From positions 40,368,120-40,432,119 of the forward strand of contig NC_085141.1 of NCBI RefSeq assembly GCF_024139115.2: a DNA stretch of 64,000 bases, given 5' to 3'. The position numbers and the translations under genes were made by a program. The DNA is from Armigeres subalbatus (taxonomy: Eukaryota; Arthropoda; Insecta; Diptera; Culicidae). The notes below the pieces were generated by a model that was given only the letters and a program-made list of their open reading frames with translations, was not told the DNA's origin and ran no database searches. Position 1 is the stretch's first letter; each line of letters opens with the position of its first letter. Shown here in pieces: positions 44,498 through 54,644 of the stretch.

Positions 44498-45322
44498 GTG
44501 AAATCTCTGGGTAAAAATCCGCGTAAACAAAAACGCCAAATGGCATCAGACGGCGGTACTAAGATCGACGTAGGCGCACGGGTCAAGAAAGCAAAGGCTG
44601 CCTATGCGAGTCTACGAAATATCTGGAAAAACATGCAGATAAGTGAACGCACCAAAATCCGAATTTTAAATTCTATCGTGAACTCTGTGTTGCCATACGC
44701 CAGCGAAATATGTTGTGTTCCAGTGGAGAATACTCAACGGCTGCACTGCCGCTAGCCGCAAGTCGAGCACATCTGTATATGGACGCCATATACAGATGTG
44801 CCCGACTTGCGGTTAGCGGCAGTGCAGGTGTTAATCAACAGATGCCTGTGGTGCATAATTCGGACCTGGTCGCCCAACAACTGGATCTCAAACAACAAGC
44901 TTCATTGTCGTTGTCACCAGTCGTCGATAGCAACTCAAATTCGGGATCGTAAGTGTGACTGGGTCGACCACACCTGACGTAGGGGCGGAATCGAAATCTG
45001 TAAACCAGCATTAGACTGGAACTCAGCGGGACATTGCAGCGGTGGCAGACCCAAAGGCTCACGGCGTCGTAGCCTCAATAAAGAAATTAAAGAAGTCGAG
45101 CGAAATCTAGCCTGGCAACAGGATAAAGTGATTGCAGGCCTTCACCCAGGATGGCGGTCTTTCATATATGGCCTTTTGCATCACACGGATTGTGCAGGAC
45201 CCATAAGTAATGTAAAGCATACTTTGACCTCCAGTGGAAGCGTAAAGGTTGGAAAAGAGGCAAGAGTATTGCCTAGATCCGTACCCGACGCAAGTTAGGG
45301 CGAAGATGATGATGATGATGAT
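44498..45322 (+). pseudogene. Non-LTR retrotransposon, reverse transcriptase C-terminal part
   Basis: SDGGTKIDVGARVKKAKAAY, SLRNIWKNMQISERTKIRIL and NSVLPYASEICCVPVENTQ are the region after the catalytic core of a LINE reverse transcriptase. After an inserted palindrome another frame gives VLINRCLWCIIRTWSPNNWI, QIRDRKCDWVDHT and SLNKEIKEVERNLAWQQDK. The 3' end has a (GAT)n tail at 45305-45322. Stops, a frame change and 5' truncation make it a remnant. Related proteins are often annotated as endonuclease-reverse transcriptase in insects; I do not assign the clade firmly. Confidence 0.8.
44741..44827. mobile_element. 87-bp near-perfect palindrome inside the LINE remnant
   Basis: Two 42-bp arms (44741-44782 and 44786-44827) with two mismatches surround a 3-base centre. 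It separates the codons for NTQRL and VLINRC, which are contiguous in relatives, so it is an insertion. TGCA at 44742-44745 and 44823-44826 could be a 4-bp target duplication around a 77-bp hairpin element starting CTGCCGCTAGCCGCAAG. Confidence 0.8.
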
Positions 45323-45365
45323 CGAAAAGTGGACTGAAGGACGTCTTTTGATCAAAAAATTCATT

Positions 45366-45560
45366 TTACATTTTCAGACAAATGACCCTTTCTGTCAAAC
45401 GGCATCTTCGGCCTCATGAACTATTCGGGCAAACGACCTGTTAGAACAAACGGAATTTTTCGGCCATGTCACCAGTTCGGCTGTACATATGTCGCTTCCG
45501 GTCAAAGGACATTTTCGGTCAAACCCGTTTGCGACCTAATAACCATTTCGGCAAAACGTT
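45366..45560. repeat. Degenerate GGCCGAAAGG-type repeat block
   Basis: Words such as CAAATGACCCTTTCTGTCAA, CAAACGACCTG, TTTTCGGCCATGTC and AACCATTTCGGCAAAACG are decayed units of the repeat forming the arms of the element at 50135-50911. Probably an old, broken member of the same family. Confidence 0.65.
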
Positions 45561-46054
45561 CACAATTCTGAAGAGTTTGAGTGAAAAATATTTAAAAAGA
45601 ATTTTCCATAGATATGAAAAAGATCGTTTTTTTTTTCCAAAGAATTTCCCGTGGAACTTTCTAAGAGTTTCCCGTAAAAACTTCTAACTCAGTGTAAAAC
45701 AGAAAGTCAGCGGATATTCCGAAGAACTTTCTATGGAAATTGCAAAGAACATCTGTTGAAAATCTGAACGACTTCCTGTAAAAATTTAGAACAATTTCCC
45801 GTGGAAGGTTCTTAAAATCCAACACGGAAATTCAGGACTTTTTTTATTCTGTAGACTTTTTTTGTGATAATCCGAATACTTTTCTTTGGGAATTTCCAAC
45901 ATTTTTTTTGAAATTCCGAAAAAATTCTTTGGAACCGAACGCAATAAAAAATCATAAAACTGAAAATGATGACAAATACCACCACCGACGATTTGCACAC
46001 CGCCTCACACATCTAGATAGAGGCAATAAATCAATGTAAAATTTCCTCCTAATA
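45561..46054. other. AT-rich repeat-like DNA
   Basis: CCCGTGGAA, TATGGAAATT and CCGTAAAAACTTC words recur loosely, similar in style to the AT-rich foldback family. No gene. Confidence 0.4.
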
Positions 46055-46273
46055 CCGTTTTGACTCAAATCCCGAACATGACTCATATTTCGAAAACTGG
46101 CGTTTTAGCGCCCTAAAACTAAAACTTTCATCGGTTTTCCGTACTGAGAATCAAGATTACAAATGAACTCGAATTAAGCCAAAATGAAGAAAATTAAACG
46201 AATTAAGCCAAAATGGCCATTTAAAAGCGAATGTTCGGAATATGAGTCATGTTCGGAATTTGAACCAAAACGG
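46055..46273. mobile_element. 219-bp TA-flanked MITE with 40-bp ends
   Basis: CCGTTTTGACTCAAATCCCG at the left is matched inverted at the right (CGGAATTTGAACCAAAACGG). The match continues through GAACATGACTCATATTTCG / CGGAATATGAGTCATGTTC. TA stands at 46053-46054 and 46274-46275. Non-coding. Confidence 0.88.
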
Positions 46274-46399
46274 TAAAATTAATTTTTCATAAACATAATT
46301 TTCCAAAAGATATTAGCAATTTGCAACGGAGAAATTGCTATTATAGAAGAAATTTCCATAAAACTCACAATTTCACACAAAAAACCCAGATTAATCCAC

Positions 46400-46752
46400 C
46401 TAGCGGCGATGATGCCTTTCTCGGGCATCGTAAAATGTACATAGGAAAGGTCAAAAAAGCACTTTAGGGGGATAGATCGCATATTTTCTATAATTTTGCA
46501 TGTTTTTGCATTAATTACTATGCATTCCCACCATTCTTGAAAAAAAATTTCGATTTTGAAATTTGTTTTTCCAAGGGGGGACTCTTACGAAAAAAAAAGA
46601 TTTTTCAATAATTCCGAAATGCAATGTCCGATCAGTCCAATTTTCAATAGCAAACAATGGGACCGCATTCCCCTTCGAATGCAACTTGTTGCGAAGTAAA
46701 TCAGGTAATGCTAAGTTCCAACAAGTGTGTCTACAAAATATGTACACATACT

Positions 46753-46806
<54 letters not shown>

Positions 46807-46950
46807 TACACACAAACAGACATCACCTCAATTCGTCGAGTTTAGTCGATTGGTATATAACACTATGGGTCTCCGAGCCTCCTATCAAAAATTTGGTTTT
46901 GGAGTGGTCATATAGCCTTTACGTATACTTAGTATACGAGAAAGGCAAAA
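46400..46950. repeat. Interspersed repeat with (CA)n microsatellite
   Basis: It begins near CTAGCGGCGATGATGCCTTT and ends near TATACTTAGTATACGAGAAA. The inner part (CGAGTTTAGTCGATTGGTAT, AACACTATGGGTCTCCGAG) matches, inverted, the fragment at about 16198-16290. The (CA)n run at 46758-46801 is about 22 repeats. This is an abundant mosquito repeat type; I cannot name it. Confidence 0.55.
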
Positions 46951-46969
46951 CATATACAAAATTTCCTTG

Positions 46970-47500
46970 AATAAATCAAAATTAGCATAAATAACTCCTA
47001 TTTTTTGTGTAAAGCAATCAACAATTATTTACTGTTTATCTTAATTTAGTTTTGAAAATTTTGATACTTGTTTTTTCGAACAAAATTTTTGCTTTTATGG
47101 AAATATTTTCTTAGTTTCTTAGTTTTCCCTTAAAATTTTTTTTTTACAAAAAAAAAAAGCAATAAAATGCAAAAACTTTGATTGAAATATATAAAAAGAC
47201 CATAAAACTAAGATTTTTTTCCCCATAGTTAACCCCTTTGTTAAACATGTTTATGTTAAAAACACATAAAAAAAGCTTGGGAAAATAGAAGTGGGTATGA
47301 AAGATGTATTTAGTTTTATCTTTATTTTTCATTATTTTTTTTAATTGCTCAGGATTGATTTTTTGGGGAAAGTTTTTAATTTTTTGGGGAAAAATATTTA
47401 TTCTGTGGGAAATTTTGTTGCTGTTCTGTGAAATTTTGTATTTTTTTCAATTGATTTTTTTTTTCTTTATGCAAGATCAGGACAAAAATTGGTATTGTTC
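46970..47500. repeat. AT-rich foldback repeat, third copy
   Basis: AAAAAGCAATAAAATGC, TTTTTTGGGGAAAG, ATTCTGTGGGAAATTTTG and TTCAATTGATTTTTT words relate it to 1866-2115 and 11441-12165. It is diverged and its symmetry is only partial. Confidence 0.5.
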
Positions 47501-48589
47501 GTCTACCGTAATGGACTTGGGACAACATCTTCTTGGGACAACATCGTCTCCGGCATAGTCACAGTACGATAAAAAAAACCTCAATATAACGGAAAATGAA
47601 CGAGATTATGCCAGGACGTCGTCAACGAGCAAAAACAAGCAATGCACACTGGGCCAAGAAGCGGAGCTGCCCGATAAAATACCTTACAAACTCAATTTTT
47701 ATGTCTGCTGCAAAATCCGTGTGCCCAGCAAAATATGAAACTGATACCCCTTAGAAATGAGGTTTGTTAGCTGGGTTTCGGAAAATTATTTGCTGATTTT
47801 CAATAACTTTGACAGATATCTCAGTGGAAAACATGTTTGCTGGGGCTCGGCTGTGTGAATCTCGGTAAAAGTTAGAGTAATTGCTGAGATCCCGGTAAAA
47901 ATAAAATAAAGTGTGTAGAGACAAGGGGATGCGTAATTTTAAGTTGTTGTCTTCCGAAGAGCAGTCGACGAAGAAGAGTGTCGAGCATCGGTTCTAATTT
48001 TCACCGCATAGATGGTGCTGCGATGCAAACTTTTTTATTTAACGTTTACAAGCTATGCGCATGATACATGCTTAATTTGTTTTTACTGTGAACTTGATTT
48101 CTAAATGATTGAAGAGCTAGGCAGGTTATTGGATTCGAGAGATAAACCACAGACAAATAAACATATCGTTAATAAAATTGCAATCGACCGTCAGCTCAAC
48201 AGTCGTTTTAAATTCAACTCTTTGAGATTTTCACATACAGTGGCGCGTGTGCATTCTATCATATTCGACATCTCACACTAGGGCCTTCTGTTGACATTGT
48301 CATACTAAACTTGCATTGCATGCAACATGCACGTTAGGGTGTCGATCAATTAGTTTTAAGGCAAATTGTTCTAGCTATTGCGTCTGTTTGTCTGTAGATA
48401 AACTATGAAATTAAGATGAAGGAGCCGATCAGAGTAGTCCGGATTTTCATCGAGTTAGATAGTGAGCAGTTACACAGTGAGCTACCAATCGAAAAAGGTT
48501 TCAACATCGATTTTGATTAGTGAATGTTTTGAAAAACTCAGATGTAAATATGTACATTATGCGGATGATTATGATTTGGAAAATGTATT
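47501..48589. other. Unassigned DNA
   Basis: No gene recognised. A partial direct repeat (GGGACAACATCTTC / GGGACAACATCGTC) lies at about 47518-47550. Confidence 0.4.
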
Positions 48590-48681
48590 GGAGGTAACTA
48601 CTTTCCTTTAATGGGACTAGAACCCACGACCCTCAGTACGCTAGACTGGTGCTTTTAATTTACTAAGCTACGAAGTACCTC
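48590..48681 (-). tRNA. tRNA-like sequence with displaced acceptor strand, pseudogene or SINE head
   Basis: On the minus strand GGAGGTA at the start can pair with TACCTCC at the end. CAGT/ACTG closes the loop CTAGCGT (anticodon AGC, Ala-like), and a B-box GGTTCTAGTCCC lies in the T arm. About 15 extra bases between the T arm and the 3' acceptor strand, and an A/T-rich D region, argue against a working tRNA. Confidence 0.35.
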
Positions 48682-48814
48682 CGTCGACTTTTGCAAGCAT
48701 CCTTGAAAAAGTTTGTATCGCCGCACCACTTATACAGCAAAAATTTGAGCTAGTGCTCGAAGATGAGCTTCATGTTTTTTTTTTTTCAAAAGACGAAACT
48801 CCGGTTTCAGAGCC

Positions 48815-49325
48815 TATTGAAAAGAGGCTTTCGAATCTCTTGAAAGTAGGCTTCTAAGCCTCTAGGAAGGGATCTTTGAGCCTTTTGAAAGGAGGTTTTC
48901 GAGCTTTTTGAAATGGACTTTCGAACCTCTTGAAAGGGGGCTTCTTAGCCTCTTGAAAATGGGCTTCCTAGTCTCTTGAATGGACGTTTTCAAACCTTCA
49001 GGAAGGAGGCTTCTGAACCTCTTTAAAGAGTGCCTCTGAACCTCTTGAAAGAAGTCCTCTGAACCTCCGAAAAGGAGGCTTGCGAGTCTCTGCAAAGGAG
49101 GTTTTCGAGCTTCTTGAATGGGGTCTCTGCAAAGGAGGCTTTTGAGTATCTTGCAAAGGAGACTTCCTGGCCGTTTGTAAGGAAGCCGCTGAGCCTCTTA
49201 GAAAGAAGGCTTCTGAGACTCTTGAAATGTTATTTCCGAGCCGTTTGAATTGAGGCTTCCACGTCTTTTGAAATAAAGGCTTTCGAGCCTGGGGAAAGAA
49301 GGGTTCCAAATCTGTTTAATGGAGA
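48815..49325 (-). repeat. Old diverged copy of the 21-23-bp array, opposite orientation
   Basis: Units such as GAGCCTTTTGAAAGGAGG, GGCTTCTTAGCCTCTTGAAA and GAGGCTTCTGAACCTCTT recur with the period and consensus of the large array at 54645-61224, but inverted and far more diverged. Minus-strand frames give KRFRSLLPEGLKTS-type peptides like those of the big array. Confidence 0.8.
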
Positions 49326-49464
49326 CTTCTTCTAGTGATTTACTGATCGCCATACATATTGTGTACAACACTAAGTTTTAGAATCACACATTAAACAATT
49401 ATTTAAAAACATAGATAAGCTTTTATCGGAATTGGAATACAGCCGCCATTACTTATTTGAGTAC

Positions 49465-49530
49465 GAGGTACCCCCTGGGGCCAGCAAAGGTACCACCAAG
49501 GGTGCATGTACCCCAGGTTGAGGCTCCGTG
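49465..49530 (-). mobile_element. hAT-like transposon end, fragment
   Basis: GGTACCCCCTGGGGCCAGC, AAGGTACCACCAAGGGTGCA and TGTACCCCAGGTTGAG parallel the fragment at 15963-16027. The terminal CAGCGGTT-type tip is degraded. Confidence 0.5.
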
Positions 49531-49599
49531 TCCCAAAGTGCATAGTATCGACGACTACCTAGATAGCGTCGACACAGAAGCAGAGGCCGTCCAACTAGC

Positions 49600-50050
49600 G
49601 TTGGAAGTTGTTTAAGTTTACCATAGGACAGGTTTCCATATACGCAAATTACTTCGCAGTTCTAGAAGCCATCAGTGCAGTAAAGTTGAGCACAGCACAT
49701 GTGTTTCTTAACGGCTGCTGTGCCGTGATCTACTGTTGTATTCTGCTGCACAGAATCCACACAGAATCTAGTTTTGAACATTCGTTGTTGTTATCATTGG
49801 CGGGTCCATCTCATCGTGAGTCCATTGTGTCCTTTTGTCCGTATCGTGTGTCCAATTGTTCGTTGCATAGTTCGGTTGTCATTTATCCGGGTACGTTGGA
49901 GGAATGCTTCCGAGAAAAACAATTTGTCAGTCGTCATCGGGCTAGCCGTGTCGGTTTGAGCCACCGTTTGAGCTGCATCTCAGGCGACTGACAAGGGCTT
50001 GGTGGAGGGGCTGGGAATTGAACCCATGATCGTCTGCTTATAAGGTTCTG
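49600..50050 (-). mobile_element. tRNA-derived SINE, minus strand, broken head
   Basis: Near 49995-50045 the minus strand reads CTTATAAGCAGACGATCATG and GGGTTCAATTCCCAGCCCC, a tRNA-like half with B-box similar to the SINE at 14635-15061. A body of about 350 bp follows towards 49600. The 5' acceptor and D parts are decayed and no duplication was found. The 127-codon plus-strand frame across it is not a gene. Confidence 0.5.
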
Positions 50051-50134
50051 AGCTTCGTCGTGAAGATTGGGATGAACAATTAACAGAAGACATATCTTTT
50101 GCATTGAAAACTATTGTTACTTCATTTGAAGGAT

Positions 50135-50911
50135 GGGGAAGGGTCATATGGCCGAAACCCCATTTGGCCGAATGCTACTAGGCCGAACAGACCATTAGGC
50201 CGAAACCCATCTGGCCGAAAGTCATTTGGCCGAAAGGGTCGTTTGGCCGAAAGGGTAGTTTGGCCGAAAAGGTCGTTTGGCCGAAAGGGTCATTTGGCCG
50301 AAATGGTTGTTTGGCCGAATGGGTCGTTCGGCCGAAAGGGCCGTTTGGCCGAAAGGGTCGTTTGTCCGAAAGGGTCGTTTGGCCGAAAGGGTCGTTTGGC
50401 CGAAAGGGTCGTTTGGCGAAAGAGTCGTTTGCCCGAAAAGGTCGTTTGGCCTCACGTCTCACTTCTCACTCCTCATTTATCGCTTCTCGATGTAAAAAGT
50501 GAGTAGTACACTACTCATTTCGCGCTTCTCACTCTTTACAATGTGAAGAGAAAAATTCATTCGGCTAAATGACCCTTTCGGTCAAATGACCCATTCGGCC
50601 AAATAACCATTTCGGCCAAACGACCCTTTTGGCCAAACGACCCTTTCGGCTAAATGACCCATTCGGCCAAACGACTCATTCGGCCAAATGACCCATTCGG
50701 CCAAACGACCCATTCGGCCAAACGACCCTTTCGGCCAAATGACCCATTCGGCCAAACGACCCTTTCGGCCAAATGACCCATTCGGCCAAATGACTTTCGG
50801 CCTAATGGTCTGTTCGGCCATATGGTATATTCGGCCAAACAACTTTCAGCCTAGTGGCATTTGGCCAAATGGCTTTCGGCCGAATGGGTTTCGTCCAAAT
50901 GACCCTTCCCC
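50135..50911. mobile_element. Foldback element with 17-bp tandem-repeat arms, copy 3
   Basis: The ends at 50135-50160 and 50886-50911 are inverted with two mismatches in 26 bases (GGGGAAGGGTCATATGGCC...). The left arm holds about 17 units of GTTTGGCCGAAAGGGTC (17 bp), and the right arm a similar number inverted. The centre (about 50455-50560) has TCACTTCTCACTCCTC and AAGTGAGTAG words, as in copies 1 and 2. Since 17 is not a multiple of three and the unit has no stop in most frames, false ORFs up to 137 codons occur on both strands. No transposase. The layout recalls Drosophila FB elements. Confidence 0.85.
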
Positions 50912-52080
50912 ATATTCGTTGATGGGACTGCACAAGCGTACTCGTTCGCGGCTTATTTTCGCATTTATGATTGCAGCGCGGTGGGAATCAAAATTAACGC
51001 CCTCACTGCAATTCCGACAGCATTTGGATGTGTACTTCTTGCAATATAGTGGCGAGGGAAACACTTATCAACGAGAGACTACTGCAGAAAATACTTTTTA
51101 ATTCCCACGAAGAATTTTGTTTTGAATTTTGACGTTTCATTCAATGTCTCATTGATTGAAATTTTAAAAAGTTCATGGGTGATATGCCAGGGAGGCAACT
51201 TATCAATCATTTTGGAATAATTTATTCTGGTTATCAATTTAATGTGTTTGCCGTAATTTGTCGGTTGGCTTCGTTGGATTCAAATCGTGATGTAATGTTT
51301 GTTTGGCTGCACTTTCGCCTCAGCACATCTTTCGTTGTCTATGATCTGAATACATTGACACGTTGGACTCGTCGTCGGTGTTCGTTAAGCCAACGCCTAG
51401 CATCTCCGTTGAACCGTGCCATAAATCCCTATTCAAACGCAAATTGAGATGCCTATTGTTTATTTGCCAACCAGTGCAGCAATGTAAATAAATCATGCAA
51501 GATATCTCCTAATAGGATTGTCCTCGGAATCAAACGGATTCGTTCGCGTAGTAAATATCCCTACATGAATAACTAATTCGTTCTTCGGTCGGTGTGTGCA
51601 ACGCGGAGTGCAACAGCGAACGCCCTTCTTCTAATAGTGCCCGGCGACAACAACGACGACGGACGTTCGAGGGGGTTTGGCCCCGGTTCCATTTCGAACT
51701 GTTATAATACCGCGGAGAAGGGCAATTAGTCGCGGGAGTATTTACTGGATTTCCCGTCACCACCACCGCCTTGTATGACGTAACCGAAAAGAAATATCGT
51801 TGTCGTCGCCTTCGACGGTCGGATTGTGGCATGGAATTCGTTACGACGCTGAGCTGGAGGTAGGGAACGACAAACTTGGGTTGGTGGTTGGTGTACATAT
51901 GGAAGCAACACATGTGAGGCTAAACGAGATTAGTGGAGTGCACACAGGTTCACCTACTTGCGGTGGCGAGCATAACGATTCGCAATTGAGCAGGAATGGG
52001 GCACATTGGGGCGGTTCTGGAAAACACTCATTGTTGGGGGTGTCACGTAGCTGGTCCCTAAATGGCTGATACGTAGACCA
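50912..52080. other. Unassigned DNA, partly GC-rich
   Basis: No gene recognised. From about 51540 to 52070 the composition is richer in GC and looks single-copy. Frames on the minus strand (51530-51913) show no domain. Confidence 0.3.
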
Positions 52081-54469
52081 AACGCCAATTGTTACACCAT
52101 AAACAATTCATGGGGTGTGCAAATTTAAGGCGTTTCATGCACTTTTTAGATGCTTTCCGAGTTTGAATAGTAAAATTTTCATAAAATTTATTATATAGGT
52201 CAGCACAATCATCATTGTCAACAGATTCCGCGTTTGCAATAAGACGAGACTTTTTTTTTCCTCCGCTCAGATTCTTATTGTACTTTGCATCTTCTCAAAC
52301 AAGTGTTGTGTTAGCAAAATCATTTAGCTTTATTCCATAGCTTTGAATATGATCTATATACTCGTTACTCACTATTCCCTATACACATAATTCAATAGTT
52401 TACTCGTTCATTTTATTTTCAGGTAAGACTTTTCTTCACGTTTGTTCGGTTTCCCCCTTTGAAGGTAAGTCACATAGCACGGAATATATCCCAGAAAATC
52501 CCATAAAAAGAAGGAAAAACGAATATTCGCCTCGAAGATAAGACCAACCCACACATTTACCGACAATGGGAACCTGAACCGTCCAGAGCTGATGAAACTA
52601 TTCGCTTTAGAAGAAAAAATGAAACCAACGTAATCATAGGTGCAATTTTCTTCTCAGGACGTGGTCGTCGCCATTCGCCCTTGTTTCCAACCCAAGCTGC
52701 ATCCGATGCATGCGCGGCGTCGAAGAAAATAGAAAATTTATTACTTCCTAGCGCGTTTCGTTACTCTTTATTTTATAACCGCAGCCGAACGAAGAAGAAC
52801 AGGCCCCGTTGCGTTGGCGGAGAGGCAAGGGGGAAATTGCTTTCTTCGTTGGAGGACAGTTTTTACGATGTTCGTTTGTTGGCTGTTGCTGCCGCCGCCG
52901 TACCTTTTGTGGCAAGCCCTACGGTTCTAAGGGACACGGAACCCCGATGGAGGCAGTTTTTCTTTTCGATTTGGATCAGCCATCAATAAGGGGACCGGCT
53001 TTCATTAGCGAAATGGGACAGCCACTAGTTAGGAAGGTAGGCTGATGGTTGGTATAGGCAGGTTGCTCGATGATTGGATTCGTCTTTCAAGTGGGAAATG
53101 GGGCGTATCTTTTAATCTCTCCAGCGATCCACCTGGGCGTAGTTCGTCTTCCTGGATCCGTTTATATGACTGCTAGGATAGCGACTGGTGGCTTTCTGTT
53201 AAAGCCGTATACCACCGTATGGGACCGTAATCCATCCAGCACCGAAATCCATCCATCTCACGATTTATTAATTTGCAGAATTTGTTACAGTCGTATATGC
53301 GGATTGAGATGTGGCCGCGAACCGTGTATTGTGGGGACAAATTGTTGATTCAGTGTTATCCGTTTGGATGTAAAGTAAATAAAATGAAATATTTGGATTT
53401 AAATGGAAAGTACATATGTCTCGAGAAATGGACAAACAAAATATTTGCAAACATCTTTTGGGAAGATTTATTCGCACAGAAAAAAAAATTAAAGAACATC
53501 GAAAAATGAGTTAAATTGAAAAATTACATCAAATGGCTTTATAATTGTATTCATCAGAATTTACATCAATGAATGAGCTACAATACATGTTTTGTTATTG
53601 TGCCTATCAGGAGCAAATTATTCTGTTCATAGTCGATGAAACCACGAAACCTTGCAGTGGTGATAGTTGTTAATGTTACGTTTTTTCCCCTGCAACATAC
53701 TCGTAAACACACAAAGTGAAAAGAAATGATCGCAAAAAGTATGCAATAATGAAATAACGTTGAAAGGCATTTTTGTACTCGCGATGCGAGTCTCTTCAAC
53801 CGTGCATAGGAAATATAAAAAGGTAGGAATATTTGAAGCGGAATGAACTTTTATTCGACTAATTCTTGAATATTTTCACAATGACTTTTTCAATTGCAAT
53901 CTTCCGTAGAAGAAAACGAATGCCAGGGAGAATCAAACCGAATGATTCGGTGTGCTGCCTCCTTAGAGAAACAAACCAATTGTAATGGCGACTTGAGCTT
54001 CGTGGCAACAGGACACCATCGGACTTATCGCAAGGTTTTGGTAGAGTTTTGCGAACGGTTGTTCGAGCGACATAACTCAACCGATTGGCAGGAGAAAAGT
54101 GGGTAAAAGCGGCATCCTGAGGTACTCAATCCATACATTTTAAAAACAGGCAAATATGCTTTGGCTCTATTGGCCCATTTTTTGGGGCCTACGGTAGCAG
54201 TTGAAGAGGAAATAAATTGGAATATGTACTGATGAGAAAGGTAACCGTCCATTTTTACCAGAATCAGCTGGGCTTGACTCGATACTTAATGAGGGTTAAA
54301 ATCGACAAGCTGAGTTGTACATAATAGATTTTCGAAAGATCGTTTTATTATGATATTTGTACTGAAATTTCACAATTAATCATCACTTGTGAACAATGGT
54401 CCATATAAAACTTTACAGAGCCGTGGTCTCCATTCCGAAAAGATTCCAGGCCGAAAGGATTCAAATCCC
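52081..54469. other. Unassigned DNA
   Basis: No gene recognised. From about 52640 to 53250 it is GC-richer, with Arg/Gly-rich plus-strand frames lacking domains; an exon of a host gene cannot be excluded. Just before 54470, GGATTCAAATCCCGTCACC resembles the 3' part of a tRNA-like SINE head. Confidence 0.3.
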
Positions 54470-54494
54470 GTCACCAACAACAACAACAACAATA
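54470..54494 (+). repeat. (CAA)n microsatellite
   Basis: About six CAA repeats between the tRNA-like scrap and the RTE fragment. Confidence 0.85.
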
Positions 54495-54644
54495 GAGCTC
54501 GCCGCCGTACCAAACTGACAATCCACAAAACGCTCATTAGACCGGTAGTCCTCTACGGACACGAGACCTGGACGATGCTCGTGGAGGACCAACGCGCACT
54601 TAGAGTTTTCGAAAGGAAAGTGCTGCGTACCATCTATGATACCA
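54495..54644 (+). pseudogene. RTE-type reverse transcriptase, C-terminal fragment
   Basis: KLTIHKTLIRPVVLYGHETW, then TMLVEDQRALRVFERKVLRT and IYD, is the conserved segment after the catalytic domain of RTE-clade reverse transcriptases. The frame is open for about 48 codons and then runs straight into the tandem array. The rest of the gene is absent. Confidence 0.82.

Noticed and set aside
46511..46970. His/Thr-rich and Cys/Val-rich frames of 100-135 codons
   Set aside because: Generated by the (CA)n microsatellite within an interspersed repeat.
49608..49991. Plus-strand frame of 127 codons
   Set aside because: It is antisense to a SINE and has no domain.
50135..50911. CRISPR array or bacterial REP-like cluster
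   Set aside because: There is no spacer diversity, and the two arms are inverted copies around a centre, which fits a foldback element.
50114..51101. Trp/Pro/Lys/Arg-rich frames across the GGCCGAA repeats
   Set aside because: The 17-bp unit gives a 17-residue periodic peptide in several frames on both strands. This is a repeat artefact.
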